Positions 1 through 11,200 of a stretch of 64,000 bases of DNA are shown one piece after another (position 1 is the stretch's first letter; every line of letters starts with the position of its first letter). Location: assembly GCA_963969345.1 (NCBI GenBank), contig OZ017767.1, forward strand, positions 6,972,739 through 7,036,738, read 5' to 3'. The DNA comes from Turbatrix aceti. Its lineage: Eukaryota > Nematoda > Chromadorea > Rhabditida > Panagrolaimidae. A model generated the notes under the pieces. That model saw only the letters and a program-made list of their open reading frames with translations, made no database searches and was not told where the DNA came from. Position numbers and translations under genes: made by a program.

Positions 1-1709
1 GTAGTAAAATAGGGAAAATGGGGGGGGGGTCATAGATACGGTATCCAAGAAAAGACACCGCCGTCATTAAAGAAAAAAATATTTTATTTTATTTCTGGTT
101 TTTAAGGCTTCCTGAGCTGGATTACGTAAAAGCAACTTTTGTGCCGCTAAACTTCCGTCTGTTTTATCTGGAGTGGGATTTGACGTCCTGGATAAAGCCG
201 TGGTATCCTCACAGATCCGGGGGCATGCGTTGTTTGTCAAACAAATGCTTTTAAGGACGACGGACGATGGAAGACTTTCAATTAGTCAAATTAATTTTTT
301 TACTGTAGTTTTTTTTCCAAAAATATAATACTTTTTTAGGGTAAATTTGATCCGAGCATGATTTGGATGGCATTTTGGAAGAATGAATGGCACGCGTTGG
401 TGTGAGCATTGTTGGCTGTCTTCTTCCTCTTCCGGGAGGATTTTTTAGGATAACTCGCGAACGAACGAACAAACGAACGCGTTTCGGAGGCCTCTTGTCC
501 TTTTTTTTGTATATGTCTGTGTCGATGACTCTCGGACTCTCGGAGAATGCCCGGCATCCAGGCTCGCGGAGGACCGGTTATTAAACTGTCAAGAAGCTTC
601 CGCGGCCCCCCTCTTAGGGGCTGAGGGCTGAGGGCTGTCAACACGGGCACAGGTCTGAGTGCCGGCCGGTCTGGCGTTTTTGTGGTGCTATCATTACCAT
701 ATCCTCTTTTTTGGAATGGGATTGCTTCGAATGTCCAAAATCCACGCCATTGCAACTGCCGTCATTTTTTTCATTTTTTTTGTAGCTAACTAAGCCCGGG
801 TCTCGGGTTTAGGAAAATATTTTGCATTTTTCCAGGCGGCTTGGATTGGCAGGCACATTCTTCTGTTTTGATTGCTACTCGCAAATCTTCCACAAATCCT
901 TATTTATTATTTTTTGGGGGGCTCAAAAACAAATTTTTTTGTTACTTTTTTTCTTTGCTGCCAAACAAAAAATATTCATTTAATTGTTAGTCCAAAGAAA
1001 TGCGCGTCAAAGAATCTCTTGTAGCATTCATTTCATTCTCTGAATTCATTTTGTCGTCACTTTTTTTTGGAGAAGAAAAAAATATTTTTTTTTTGGGAGG
1101 GAAGAACGAACGACGACGAAGACGGCATCATCTCCTCCCTCCCCCCTCGGATGGAAGAAGACAGAGGTTGGACGGTGCGGTGAGCAGTCATCCTTCGCAC
1201 CGGAGCGCGAAAGCGGCGGTCGGCCGGTCGGCGGTCGTCCACAGAGAGCTAGTAGGCTTCTTAGCTTCTTTCGCTGGCTGCCGGCTCTCGGTTTTGGTTC
1301 GTCTTCGGGCCGGGCGCGCTGCTTCTTTGTCCGCGTCTGGGTCTGGTGCCGCCACCAACAGCGATAGGGATAATATCCCAATTGTTTTCAGACTTTTTTC
1401 AAAGCTTTTTTTTTTCAGCCGAGTCAAGCAAGCAAAAAAATTTAATTGGGTCATTGGCGCCGGATTTAGCCACAAAGCACATTGCTTTTGTGAAGTTTGT
1501 GATTTTTTCAAATGGGAATGTCCGGGTTTAGACGAGCGTAGGCGATAAAAAATAAATTAAACAAAGGCCAAAGAAAGTATAAAATGGCCGGAATGCGATC
1601 TTTCTGAAAGTTTGTCGGTCCGAAGATAACTTTCATCTTCGCGTGTCCAACGTATTTCTTTCCAGGGCATAAAAGGACGTGCGCTTTCAGGTACCGGACT
1701 TCATCCACC
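1..1709. other. Upstream region of flp-6, no gene seen
   Basis: I see no convincing coding exon here. The stretch is rich in A and T runs, with short (GAAC)n-like repeats near 460-480 and a GC-richer block at 1100-1350 that is open in several frames but has no paired splice sites or family signature. It should contain the neuronal promoter of the downstream neuropeptide gene. Confidence 0.5.
1578..1690 (+). promoter_or_regulatory. Putative flp-6 core promoter and leader acceptor
   Basis: A TATAAAA box lies at 1578-1584 and a second TATA-like CATAAAAGG at 1669-1677. A TTTCAG acceptor at 1685-1690 stands 19 bp before the flp-6 ATG with no matching upstream donor. That arrangement fits either spliced-leader addition or a TATA-driven start just upstream of the ATG. 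The motifs are seen; their use is inferred. Confidence 0.3.
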
Positions 1710-2923
1710 ATGAACAACTGTCTCGCCGCACTCGCTCTGCTCCTCGTCGGCGTCGTGCTTTCATCCTCTGCGGAGGATCTCGACCTGCAGACGGTCTGCG
1801 AACACTTCCCAGAGCTCGCTGCCTGCCAGGACCGTAAGTCGGGAGTGCCTGAGGGCTAATTAGGGCTATCCGCAGGGCAGGGGTGTAATGACATTCCGTG
1901 CACCCTTCCGACGACTTTGATAGACAATTTCGGGAAAACCAGGGATGGAAGAGGTAATCGAATTATGAATTTTCGAAAATTCTTCAGGACTAGCCGGCGT
2001 TGAGAAGCGCAAGAGCGCGTACATGCGATTCGGCCGCTCGGGACCTCTGGCTGCCGCCGACGATGACTTTGGTGTCGAGAAGCGGAAGAGCGCTTACATG
2101 CGGTAAGTGGGTTTTACTCGGGAATGAGGGAGGTTGATGTCATCGAGAGTCACTGGGAAAAAAGCAGGCCAACTTCTGATAACCAATTTTCCGGGACCAA
2201 AACTAATTTCATTGTTGTTGTTGAACTCTTGAAAGGCTTCGATGGCAGGGAGAAGACTGAAGCCGAAGTGCTCGACTGCTTCGACAGGGTGGAGGCTGTT
2301 GAAGGAGTCATGAATATTTATTTAAATATGTACACAAACAAAAATTAATGCAGAATATACGAGAAAAAAATCTCGATCCCGTTTTTGTCGTCTGAAAAAT
2401 TGTTTGTTAATTAATTATGCGGCTTCAACCGGAAGCAAGCACACTACACCGTCCGTCACCTTTTTGGTTTCATTTCATTTTTTAACCGAGGGGGTCGATA
2501 TGGGGGAAAGCATTCATCTCACATCAGAAAATTTGAAATAATTCATCGTGACACAAAATTCTTGTTTTCGGTTTGGGTTCATTCAAAAAAATTTGTTCGT
2601 TGATTTTGGGCCACAGAAAAAAATGTTTGCCCGAACGAACATCAACAATAATTTTTTTTTCTCGATTTCAGATTCGGTAAACGCTCCGATACCCTAGAAG
2701 ACGCCCCGGAAGAGGTTGAGAAGCGTAAGTCTGCGTACATGCGTTTCGGCAAGCGAAAGAGCGCCTACATGCGCTTCGGAAAGCGTTCGCTCGAGGCTGA
2801 AGCCGACGACGTCGAAGGTCCCCTCGTCGGAGCCGCTGAGAAACGCAAGTCTGCGTACATGCGGTAGGTCAATCCCCCCAAAATCCCCAATAATGACAAA
2901 TTTTCAGCTTCGGACGTCGCTAA
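1710..2923 (+). CDS. flp-6: FMRFamide-like neuropeptide precursor FLP-6
   Basis: Predicted exons are 1710-1833, 1988-2102, 2672-2863 and 2908-2923, giving 148 residues. The first ~20 residues form a secretory signal (MNNCLAALALLLVGVVLSS). The rest carries five copies of KSAYMRFG, each flanked by Lys-Arg or Arg cleavage sites; the Gly supplies the C-terminal amide, so proprotein convertases and amidation would release five identical KSAYMRFamide peptides. Acidic spacers separate them. C. elegans flp-6 makes the same peptide, recalled as six copies, so one fewer here. These peptides act on neuronal G-protein-coupled receptors. Introns 2 and 3 both cut the Arg codon of the motif after CG, suggesting growth by duplicating a repeat-plus-intron unit. 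The start was chosen for its signal peptide and the CACC context before ATG. Confidence 0.95.
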
Positions 2924-3185
2924 ACAAACAAACAGCACGTGTTGTGATTAGCCGGAGTAATGCCCAGAAACCACAAAAAAAACGAAGGATCTCCGAAGTC
3001 GAGGGATTGCAAATCTGATCTCATCATTGTAGTGTCGCCGCTCCTTTCTCTCTCTCTCTACCCCCGTCCGCATAATATTTTTTTTACCGCTGTGCACGTG
3101 TCGATGTCGACGATGTCTCCTCTCCCTCTTGAACATGACTTTTCATGTTTTTTGTAATCAACAATGCGTCGTTCTTGGATAAAAG

Positions 3186-3214
3186 AATAAAGTTGACTAT
3201 TAAATATATTTATT
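3186..3214. terminator. Convergent poly(A) signals
   Basis: AATAAA lies at 3186-3191 on the plus strand (flp-6) and at 3214-3209 on the minus strand (next gene). The two convergent transcripts would end within about 50 bp of each other, leaving almost no intergenic space. Confidence 0.55.
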
Positions 3215-3241
3215 TATATAAATATTTTGCAAAAAAAATTG

Positions 3242-3896
3242 TTACTCGGGTTGGGGATTTTTTTCTCTTTGACTATCGGCCTGCGTAGCGGAAGGTGCCA
3301 GTTTGAGTTCACTGAAATAAGCTTCCATAATAAATTCAGAAAAAAAGTGCAAAAACATACTTCGGATTATTTTCCTGCGAAGGCTCCTGAGTCGCCTTTG
3401 TAACAGTTTTTCTGGGAGGAGCATCACCTTGTGTGGGAGCAGAAACCATCTTTTTGCCAGGAGCATTAGGAGGGCTCAGTGTCTTCATGTTAGCGATCTC
3501 CTGTTGCAGTTTCAATTTCTTTTCAAGCCTTCTTTTCCTAATTTCACTGAGCTTAAAATGGTTTGTAAACCTTATAGTTCCGCGGATAAGGAAATTCCGT
3601 TGCTTTTTCTGCTTTTTCTTCTCTTCCTTTGATCCATAGTTGCCTGTACCGGTGCTGGTCCCCCCCGCCGACGGGGGGGGACCGGGCCCCGGAGCAGCAC
3701 CAACGCCGACATGTGCTCCTGTTGTTGTTCCGTGCCCCGGAACAGTACCAGCGCCTGCATGCGCTACTGTTGTTGTTCCATGTCGTTTGCCAGGAGGTAC
3801 CGTAACCGAGGCTTTTTGATGGTGCACATTGACTGGTTTTTTTTTTATGTTTTCCTTGGAAGGTTTGTTATTGCATGTGATAAGCACCGCGATCAT
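3242..3896 (-). CDS. Unrecognised Lys-rich, low-complexity protein
   Basis: Two exons read on the minus strand, 3896-3361 and 3311-3242, giving 201 residues. The intron has a GTATGT donor and TTTCAG acceptor and keeps phase. The start at 3896 is preceded 11 bp upstream by a TTCTTACAG acceptor, consistent with leader trans-splicing. The protein begins with a short hydrophobic stretch (MIAVLITC), then a Gly/Thr/Pro/Ala tract with repeated GTTT and PG units (about residues 35-85), a basic patch (KEEKKKQKKQ), a probable short coiled coil (around KRRLEKKLKLQQEI), and a polar Ser/Thr/Gln-rich tail. I recognise no domain and assign no function. The low complexity could evolve quickly or reflect an orphan gene. 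It converges with flp-6. Confidence 0.5.
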
Positions 3897-3949
3897 CAAA
3901 AGGTGCCCTGTAAGAAGTTGGGGATAAGGATGCGTTCTACTAAGATGGA

Positions 3950-4440
3950 AAATTTTAGGCAACGTTTAGAAAATTCTTCACGAAACTTTGCCAAAAAGTT
4001 GCTATGAAAAATTTGAGCCGTAAAATTCATTTGCCTAAGGCATCTACAGGCGGAGTTACGATTGCCTAAAAACCGCATTTTTGCCACTATTTTGACGATT
4101 TTTGGCACGATGTAGCTAAAAAAACTACGGCATTTCAAAAGCCGAGGTATGTATTGATCGATGTAGTTTTTGATGGAGAATCCGATAAAAATATAAGAAT
4201 GTAGAGCTGCCACTTCGGAAAATGCCTAAACCAATGTTGCCATTGTGTAAATGCAAATTTAGGCATTTTTCAAAGTGGCATTCTAAAATGTCGTAGTTTT
4301 TTTAGCTACAACGTGCCAAAATCGGCAAAAACCTGGTTCCTCAGGCAGGTGAATTTTACGATACAAACTTTTCGTAGGAAAAGCAACTTTTTGGTTAAAT
4401 TTCGTGAAGAATATTCAAAACGCTGCCTAACACGTGTGCT
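3950..4440. repeat. Foldback (inverted) repeat, ~490 bp
   Basis: The left arm (about 3955-4130) and right arm (about 4262-4436) are reverse complements at roughly 80% identity by eye. Shared blocks include AAAAAGTTGCT, CGTAAAATTCA and the outer end TTAGGCA. A third partial end (TTAGGCAACGC) lies at 4470, beside a small palindrome GAGACC...GGTCTC. No clean target duplication was found. It resembles a decayed non-autonomous DNA transposon (MITE or foldback). Confidence 0.65.
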
Positions 4441-4561
4441 GAGACCACGCCAAATGGTCTCGACGCGAAACTTAGGCAACGCTTTCTTTCCCCCCCTCGC
4501 GAGGCCTCGCGCAGACAAGTTGTCGTGCACGAGTTCCCTAGTGATCAGTCAGGAAACGAGA

Positions 4562-4759
4562 GACTGTTCAACCGGTAAGCGTTCTGCCCTTAATGTCCAC
4601 AACTATATTATCCCCTTTCTCTTCAGGTAGCAACCGTGCCCAAAGATTGTATCCCAAACGCCTGTCCCGGACACACTGGAGGATCCGACAGGTATGCCCT
4701 AGTTCTTGTATTATTGAATTATATATGTGGTTTTACAGGCGTTTGGTTTGAGATCATAA
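4562..4759 (+). other. Candidate small spliced gene, frame unresolved
   Basis: Two introns with strong worm signals flank a 65-bp exon at 4627-4691: donor GTAAGC at 4575, acceptor TTCTCTTCAG ending 4626, donor GTATGC at 4692, acceptor TTTTACAG ending 4738. Both introns are about 50 bp, the usual worm length. Two frames stay open: one reads ...PKDCIPNACPGHTGG... and stops at 4751; the other is basic (...QRLYPKRLSRTHW...) and stops at 4759. No start could be fixed because the region runs into the foldback repeat. It may be the 3' end of a small gene or a remnant cut by the repeat. Confidence 0.3.
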
Positions 4760-4806
4760 ATGACTAAACTGGAGGATACAACAATGTGCACTTTCCCTGT
4801 TAAATA

Positions 4807-5495
4807 TCATTTTGGACAAAAAGTTGACATACCGTAAACAAAATTCAAAATCGCGAAGAAGAGTAATGAACCGAAATTGGCTTTGATGTGCATTGTATTC
4901 TTTGCTGGCGATTGGATCGCAAGAACGAACCAAAGACGAATCTCCGTAGTCTGTAGTGCTAGCAAAGCAGAGAATGGTGATGGATGCGCGTTCGTAAATA
5001 CATAGTGATGTGCCGAACGCGACGACAGTCGATGGTTGATGCATTTACAATCGTCGATCGAAGAAAGACTGTATTTGCATATTTGCATGTTGTATACGAA
5101 AACTGCATTGGTCTGACACACATGCCAGAGTTGGAAAAAAATGACCAATTACTTACCTGTACAGGTACTGGGATAGCGCCTTTACCTGTCCAATGTGACG
5201 ATTGTTCGTCTGAAGGCCGCAAGAATGGCGCAGGTGCGTTCGAACGCTCGCTGAGCAGATCGCATCGGGGAGGAGCACCGGTGCAAAGGTCGTTTAAAAG
5301 GGGTCCGAAAAGCTCATTCTGGTATTGGTCAACCTGCGAATTGTATTGTTCGTGGCACACATGGCAAATTTTGCTCAGCAGCTCGTCTACCTGTTTGCGG
5401 TCCTGCAGTTTTCCTATGCAGGCATCTCTGTCGTTAACAGGGATCAAAACGTCGGCAACTATCAGCCTACAGGCCAGGGTACTGTAACTTTTCAT
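4807..5495 (-). other. Antisense exon-like ORFs over the C6 gene 5' end
   Basis: On the minus strand, about 5485-5155 is open and reads as a helical, Cys-containing polypeptide (for example DELLSKICHVCHEQYNSQ). It ends in a strong donor, CAG|GTAAGT. A 45-bp intron with a TGTGTCAG acceptor would join it to a second open stretch running to 4807. This overlaps the signal-peptide exon of the plus-strand C6 gene. The CxxC spacing after a DR motif faintly recalls crustacean hyperglycaemic hormone peptides, but the later cysteines do not fit. No start is clear. It could be a true antisense gene or a chance shadow of the plus-strand exon. Confidence 0.2.
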
Positions 5496-6860
5496 TCCAA
5501 ACCCCAGAAAAAATTTGTATTATTTCCCCGTTTTCTTACAGGATGTTCAAGTTGCCCGGCGCTCAAACCGCTCTGCGACCCCCGTCTCACCGGAAACGGC
5601 ATCAGCTGTGGTCTCAACCACATTGTTCTTAACACTGTTTTCAACGGAACTCAGAAATGCGCGCAGGCCGTTGTTGTTTGCGGTCACGCTATCAAAGGTG
5701 AGATATTAAACGCCTTGGCTGAGAAGGCGGTTATCGGCATCCGTGAATCGCACGAGTCGCACACCTTCAACACTGTTCTCGCCGATGAACCAATGGAAAA
5801 CGACGACGACGAGTCGGTGACGCCACCGTTTCCGTGGCCGAGATGCCATCGGACCACCACTACCAGACCGAGTATGGACGGAGGAAAACAGCCCCTTAGG
5901 CGAATGATACGTCGGCGGACCACCACGACGACGCCGACCACCACAACGGAGCCGACAACGACCTCGTTTCCGTGGCCAAGATGCCATCGGACCACCACTA
6001 CCGGACCGAATATGGACGGAGGGAATTTGCCTCTTAGGCGAGCGATTCGTCGGCGAACCACGACCACGCCGACCACCACAACGGAGCCGACAACGACCCC
6101 GTTTCCGTGGCCGAGATGCCATCGGACCACCACTACCGGACCGAGTATGGACGGAGGGAATTTGCCCCTTAGGCAAGCGATTCGTCGGCAGACCACTACT
6201 ACGACTCCGACCACCACCACGGACACCACCAACGGCATTCCTATCAATCCAGATTTTATCGGCGTCGTGAAGAAATATGATGTTCAGAAAATCCTCGAGC
6301 AGTTGGGAATTAAACTTTCCGAAATTGAAGCTCTCAAGTCGACTACGACTACTCCGCAGCCGGAAGAGCCATGTGATTGTTATTGTTGGGAGTCAGCCGA
6401 CCCGACAAAGACGGATATAGGCGACTATATTCCGGTTCCTCAGTGGCCGAAGAACCCAGTTGAGCCCGTCGAGCCGGTAAGGACGACTATTCCGGTTCCT
6501 CAGTGGCCGAGGGAACCAGTTAACCTCCCTACCCTCCCGCCGTTCGTTATCCCTGGCTTCGCTCCTTCTCCAATCACTAAGAAGAGAGTGATCCCGATCG
6601 TCCGCCCCCCGCAAACGGCGTCCAACTACGTCCCACAAGTTAAGGTCGACATCGTTGGTACCGTTACGAAGACGGATGATGACGGTGTCGAGAATCGCGA
6701 CTTCCAGGAGAATTTTACTCGTCTCACGCCCGTCGGCACTTCATTCACCTCCGTCACTGTCAACTGCAACGACAACGGTCAGTGGGTTGTTACTGGCGAT
6801 GATGGCCGCACCTTCACGGACATCGATCAGCTTTACTGCCTCTCTGGCCCTAATTTCTGA
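5361..6860 (+). CDS. Secreted C6-domain protein with Thr-rich repeats
   Basis: Predicted exons 5361-5478 and 5542-6860. The intron is 63 bp, so reading through it also stays in frame. The start at 5361 gives a good signal peptide (MANFAQQLVYLFAVLQF). The mature N-terminus carries CSSCPAL, a pair CDPRL...GISC, then QKC...VVVC; the C-terminus carries VNCNDNGQW and ends LYCLSGPNF. Together these match the six-cysteine layout of the nematode C6 domain (PF01681), with about 330 residues inserted in its middle. The insert has three near-identical ~46-residue units (FPWPRCHRTTTT...), TTTTP runs that are likely O-glycosylated, an EPCDCYCW motif, and two copies of IPVPQWP. C6 proteins are extracellular and their function is poorly known. 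A poly(A) signal follows at 6907-6912. The donor of intron 1 (GG|GTACTG) is weak. Confidence 0.7.
   Translation: MANFAQQLVYLFAVLQFSYAGISVVNRDQNVGNYQPTGQGTVTFHSKPQKKFVLFPRFLTGCSSCPALKPLCDPRLTGNGISCGLNHIVLNTVFNGTQKCAQAVVVCGHAIKGEILNALAEKAVIGIRESHESHTFNTVLADEPMENDDDESVTPPFPWPRCHRTTTTRPSMDGGKQPLRRMIRRRTTTTTPTTTTEPTTTSFPWPRCHRTTTTGPNMDGGNLPLRRAIRRRTTTTPTTTTEPTTTPFPWPRCHRTTTTGPSMDGGNLPLRQAIRRQTTTTTPTTTTDTTNGIPINPDFIGVVKKYDVQKILEQLGIKLSEIEALKSTTTTPQPEEPCDCYCWESADPTKTDIGDYIPVPQWPKNPVEPVEPVRTTIPVPQWPREPVNLPTLPPFVIPGFAPSPITKKRVIPIVRPPQTASNYVPQVKVDIVGTVTKTDDDGVENRDFQENFTRLTPVGTSFTSVTVNCNDNGQWVVTGDDGRTFTDIDQLYCLSGPNF
5827..6230 (+). repeat. Three tandem coding repeats in C6 gene
   Basis: Three units of roughly 140 bp start near 5829, 5969 and 6106. 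Each encodes FPWPRCHRTTTT, a MDGG linker, a basic segment (LRRAIRRR) and a TTTTPTTTT run. DNA identity is high between units, including silent positions, indicating recent duplication or gene conversion. Confidence 0.8.
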
Positions 6861-8250
6861 TTTTTTTTTTCAATTTTGTGTGCATTTTTTGTTCTTTGGA
6901 AGTCAAAATAAAGACTTGATTTTTTGAATTTGGTTTCATTGATGGAATTTGGGTACATAAAAGTTTTTGCTTATTTTTTTGAACGAATTTTTCAATACAA
7001 TTTTTTTTCTTAAAACTATAAAATTTATAATTCAAATTTTGTAAATATAAATTTTATTCGGCAGAAATTAAAATTTCTAAAAATTTGATTTTTTCTGTCA
7101 ATTTAAATTTTTTTTTTGATCAAAATTTTTTTTGTGGTTTTAAAAGACTCTGATTTCAGATTTTTTGTACATTTGTACGCGATAATTTTATTAATTAGTT
7201 CAAAATTTAAATTTTTTGATAGTTTTTTTCGATAGCCTGAAATGTTGTTTTTTGACTCATTTCCATTTTTTCCAGTCCAATGTCCCCCAAATCAGTCACA
7301 AAAGTCAATGAATCTTTATTGAGTGCACAAACTCGGCACTGCCCCGTTGCGAGGAAGCGCGGCGCATTCACCGACGCCTACGCGACCCCGAAACGTCATC
7401 GTGCTACGAAGTACGACTCATGTCATGATATATGCTGTGGATAACGAATATCGCGTGCAAGGCATGTGCTGGGTGCATTATGATAATCAGTTGTTGTTGG
7501 TGGTAACCGGGAAGGAGCCAAGCAGCCCCAGGTGAGGACAGGTATATATCTACAACACTTCCGAAAAAAGAAGAGGGAAAAGGTGGGTCAAGTGAATGGA
7601 TATAGTACAAATTATGTATGTATGTATGTATGTATGTATGTATGAATGGGTGAGCAACGGTGCTTATTCGCTTTGATGCGACCGGACCGGCCGATGACAA
7701 CGTTTTAGGCAAGAAGAAGAAGAAGAAAAAAAAGGTAGAAACGAAGGAGAAAGAAAACAAACGGTGGTTGAGCTTACGGTGGTTTTGGGTGACGAAAGAC
7801 GGGTGTGTGTATGTATGTGTGTGTGTGTGTTTGGATGAGAAGCACTTAGTGGGCGTGATTTGAATTCTGATTGGTTGTTAGATAGATGATAAGTTGAGAT
7901 AAGAGAGAAAATGAAAAATGAGCAAATCAGAAGGACAAACAAGGCTGTACAACAATTGAAGCAAATTTTGAGGTGTGCTCGACGATTTTTTTGCTGCACG
8001 TCGAATTGCAAGGCGTAGGGGGAGATTGGATAACATCCGCCGCATCTGATGGGCGCCAGAAAAACACGAAGACTACGGTCGGTCAATAACAAGGAAAAAG
8101 AAGGCAGTGAAAGACACGGCGCACTCAGGTAAATAATTTTTGATTTTTTTGTTTTGGGAGAAGAACCGTAACACGTCTGGAAAATTGAAGTCGAAACAAC
8201 GCACAGCGTCATTTCAAATTAATTTGCGGGGAAGGGTCGATGGAAGTTGT
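6861..8250. other. 3' ends of two convergent genes, AT-rich spacer
   Basis: The C6 gene poly(A) signal is at 6907-6912 (plus). A minus-strand AATAAA at 7320-7315 would end the Smaug-like gene with a ~930-nt 3' UTR. Between them lies AT-rich sequence without coding signs. The proposed UTR contains a (TGTA)n tract at 7615-7650 and a (GT)n tract near 7802-7832, both able to expand or contract. Confidence 0.5.
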
Positions 8251-11200
8251 TCAGTGACTCAAAGAAAGCACCGGTGGAGTTGATCCGCCGACTGTCAGGT
8301 GACCGTATGCCGCATTTGAGTAGCTGAAGGGGGTGAGAGATGTCTTGGGATTGTTTGTCACCGACCAGTAGTCAGACTGCTTCAGAAGGGACTGGTGGGG
8401 TGGCGCCGGCTGCGACGGCATAAAGTCTAAAAAAAATCCAAAAATATTCATTTACCCCTCAAATTTTTTTTTGTGCACTTACAGATATGTTTGTAGTCGT
8501 TTTCCGGTCTCTGTTTGCAGTGGGACAGCGAAATTAAGCTAAAACAAAAATACCGTAACCCACAAAATCCAGAAAAAAATCAATCGCTTACTCGTCCATC
8601 CACGCAGAATTCTTCCTTCCATTGGTCATCGACGAAACAGTCGTGTCGGGAGACGAAGAACTCTTGATTATCTGTCTGTTATGCTGAAACCGGTTTTTTA
8701 CAGTTTCTTGCTTCTGTCTTCCCCCAAAAACCCACCATAAGCGGTTTTCTCCAGTACCCATCATCCAGGGAATCTGTCGAGGCGGGATAAAGCGTAAAAG
8801 ACGAAAGCGGGGGCGGGGGTGAAGAAGCGGCCATTCCGGGCGAGTCAAAAGAAGTCGACGTCTTTAGCGCGCTTGAATTCAACGCAGTCGTCGAAGATGA
8901 AGTCGACGACGAAGCCGAGAGCGGAGATGACTGACACCTGCTGTGGAGCGCACCGGGTGGAAATCCATCGGCGAAGCATAACAACTTTGCCCGAGTCGAT
9001 TTTCCAGCAGCGGTCGTCGAAGAGTATCCGGCTGCCTTGCCGTTCTTCTGGGATGCATAGTGGCCGTGAGGAGGCATCGCTGCCGTCGTAGACGATGTCT
9101 GCCGACCGTGGCGGGGTGCTGTAGGCAGGGGTGGAGGGCAGCAGAGGGAAGTCGCGTGGTAGGAGCCTCCTTCGTGGCCTCCGGTCCGGATGTAGAACGT
9201 CCCAGCGTTGCCGTGGTGGGAGGAAAAAAGTCCACTGCCGCCACGATCCGCTATGGCATCTCGGAGTTCACGACGCCATTTTGCTACGGTTTCTCGTTGT
9301 TTTTTGGCGAAGGACTAAAAAATTGAAAAAATGAGTATAAGCAAATTTTTCAAAAAAAAAAGAAAAAATAATATTTTTTTTTAAAATTTTTTTTGCATGT
9401 TTTTTTAGATTCATGTTTTTCGAACCTTTTCATAATTTTTTTATAAATTAAAATTTTTAAAACGTACGTTCAAAAAATTTGTTGCTCATTTTTTTGATAA
9501 AAATCGATTTTTGGTAAAAAAACTAAAAATTTAAAAAATTTCATATTTAATTTTCGAAAAAAAATGATTTTCCCCCAGAAAACTCAATTTTCCATGTCGC
9601 AAAATCCGAAAATCAAAAAAAGACAAAAAATAAGCCATTGTCCTTGGCAAAAAATTTTTTTCCTAATAAACATCTTTGTCCTTGAAACAAACTTTTCAGG
9701 TATCGTATCTTGCGTATAGTATAAAAAGATGTAGGATCTGAGAAACAAATAATAGTGTGCTTGTTATAACGACGCTTCAAACGACATGATTTTGCGCGTA
9801 TACACCCCAGACCCATGATCATCTATGTATAATACATGTATATTTTTTTGACGCCTGTGAAACTGAAACAGAAACAGAAACATATGTAATTCAACAGACC
9901 TTGTTTCTGTTTCTCCGCGCGATAATGGCCCCCTCCCTAATCATACATATGCATGCATTGTTTCGGATGCCAACAAAAAACAAAACAACTCACGTCGTGA
10001 CCCATAACGCGTTCGTAGATGTTCGAAAGTTTGACGACAACGTCATCATCGACTTCATCCGCGCTGATTTTGACGAATTTCTGGATCTTGCTGGCGACAA
10101 AGATTATGTGACCTGGCAGGTTCTAAAATCGAAATAAAAAATAGTACAGTCAGAAAAAATTTCAAGAAAAAATTTTACCTCTTCGTAGACATCAGAAATA
10201 AAACCGGTGGCGGCAGCGAGGCCGTATTGGGTGTCATCGAAGCCGTAGAACGCCTTGATAGGCGTGTACAGGATGTTTCGGAGCTCGGAAACAATGGGCG
10301 CGAGATGGGATTTGTCAGAATCAAGAATCTCGGCCATTCGTCGAAGCGTGGGAATTCTTTCGTGGAGTTTTTCGATGGACTGAACGATTTTCTTTCGAGC
10401 TCCCTTGGTCACGTTCCGCGCTTCGAGTTTGGCGTCGTCGAGGGACATCATATCGTCGTAGGTCATGTCCTCGAAGAGCTGCGTGTACTTATGAAGCCTC
10501 AGAGATTTGAGCCATGCAGCGACGTCTGAAAAAACGATACCTTTTGTTTTTCGAGTTTTTCATTGATTGCAACATTCCATTTTTTTTTATAAAATTTTTT
10601 CTCCCATCGACCCAATTTTTCAATTTTTTTCAGCGAACCCGGAATAACAATTTTTTTTTGCAAAAGAGATTGTTTGTCATCCAAGTTGCAAACAAATCAA
10701 AGAAAAATGAACGCGTGTACGTGCCCTATCCGCGGTGATCTCGGAAGTGAATGAATGCATCTTTGGATGGGAGGCGCTGCCACCGGCGAGCAGCCAGGCC
10801 ATCAATCACGATGGCCGCGTTTCGCACGTCGTCGTCTTAGTCGTCTTCGCCGCCATCCATCCATCCTAGGGGCGTCCGTGTCGATTGCTGCTGGGAGTTT
10901 TGAGTTGAGTTGTTTTTCGTACATTTACAATCGTCGCCATCGGCCGGGAGTAATAGTTGCAAGATAAAAAACGACTTTGCCCAGTCAAACGAACGACAGA
11001 CAGCTAAGCTAAGCTAAGCTAGGCCGGTGAGGTATAATACTTCGTCTTCGTCCGACGATCCGCATCAACAGGCCGTTTTTTTTGACTCACACACAACTTC
11101 CGGTGCCGACGATCGCTCGCTCGATCGCGCCTGCTGTTCGCTTCGTTCGTTCATTTTTTCCTGTCACCTCAGACACGCAAAAAAATTAATCATCAAATGG

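Noticed and set aside
5827..6230. Regular repeats that might suggest a CRISPR-type array
   Set aside because: Units are in-frame coding repeats with no unique spacers, in a nematode gene.
5684..6247. Minus-strand Val-rich frames opposite the C6 gene
   Set aside because: They are the antisense of ACC/ACG Thr repeats; no start, signal or splice evidence.
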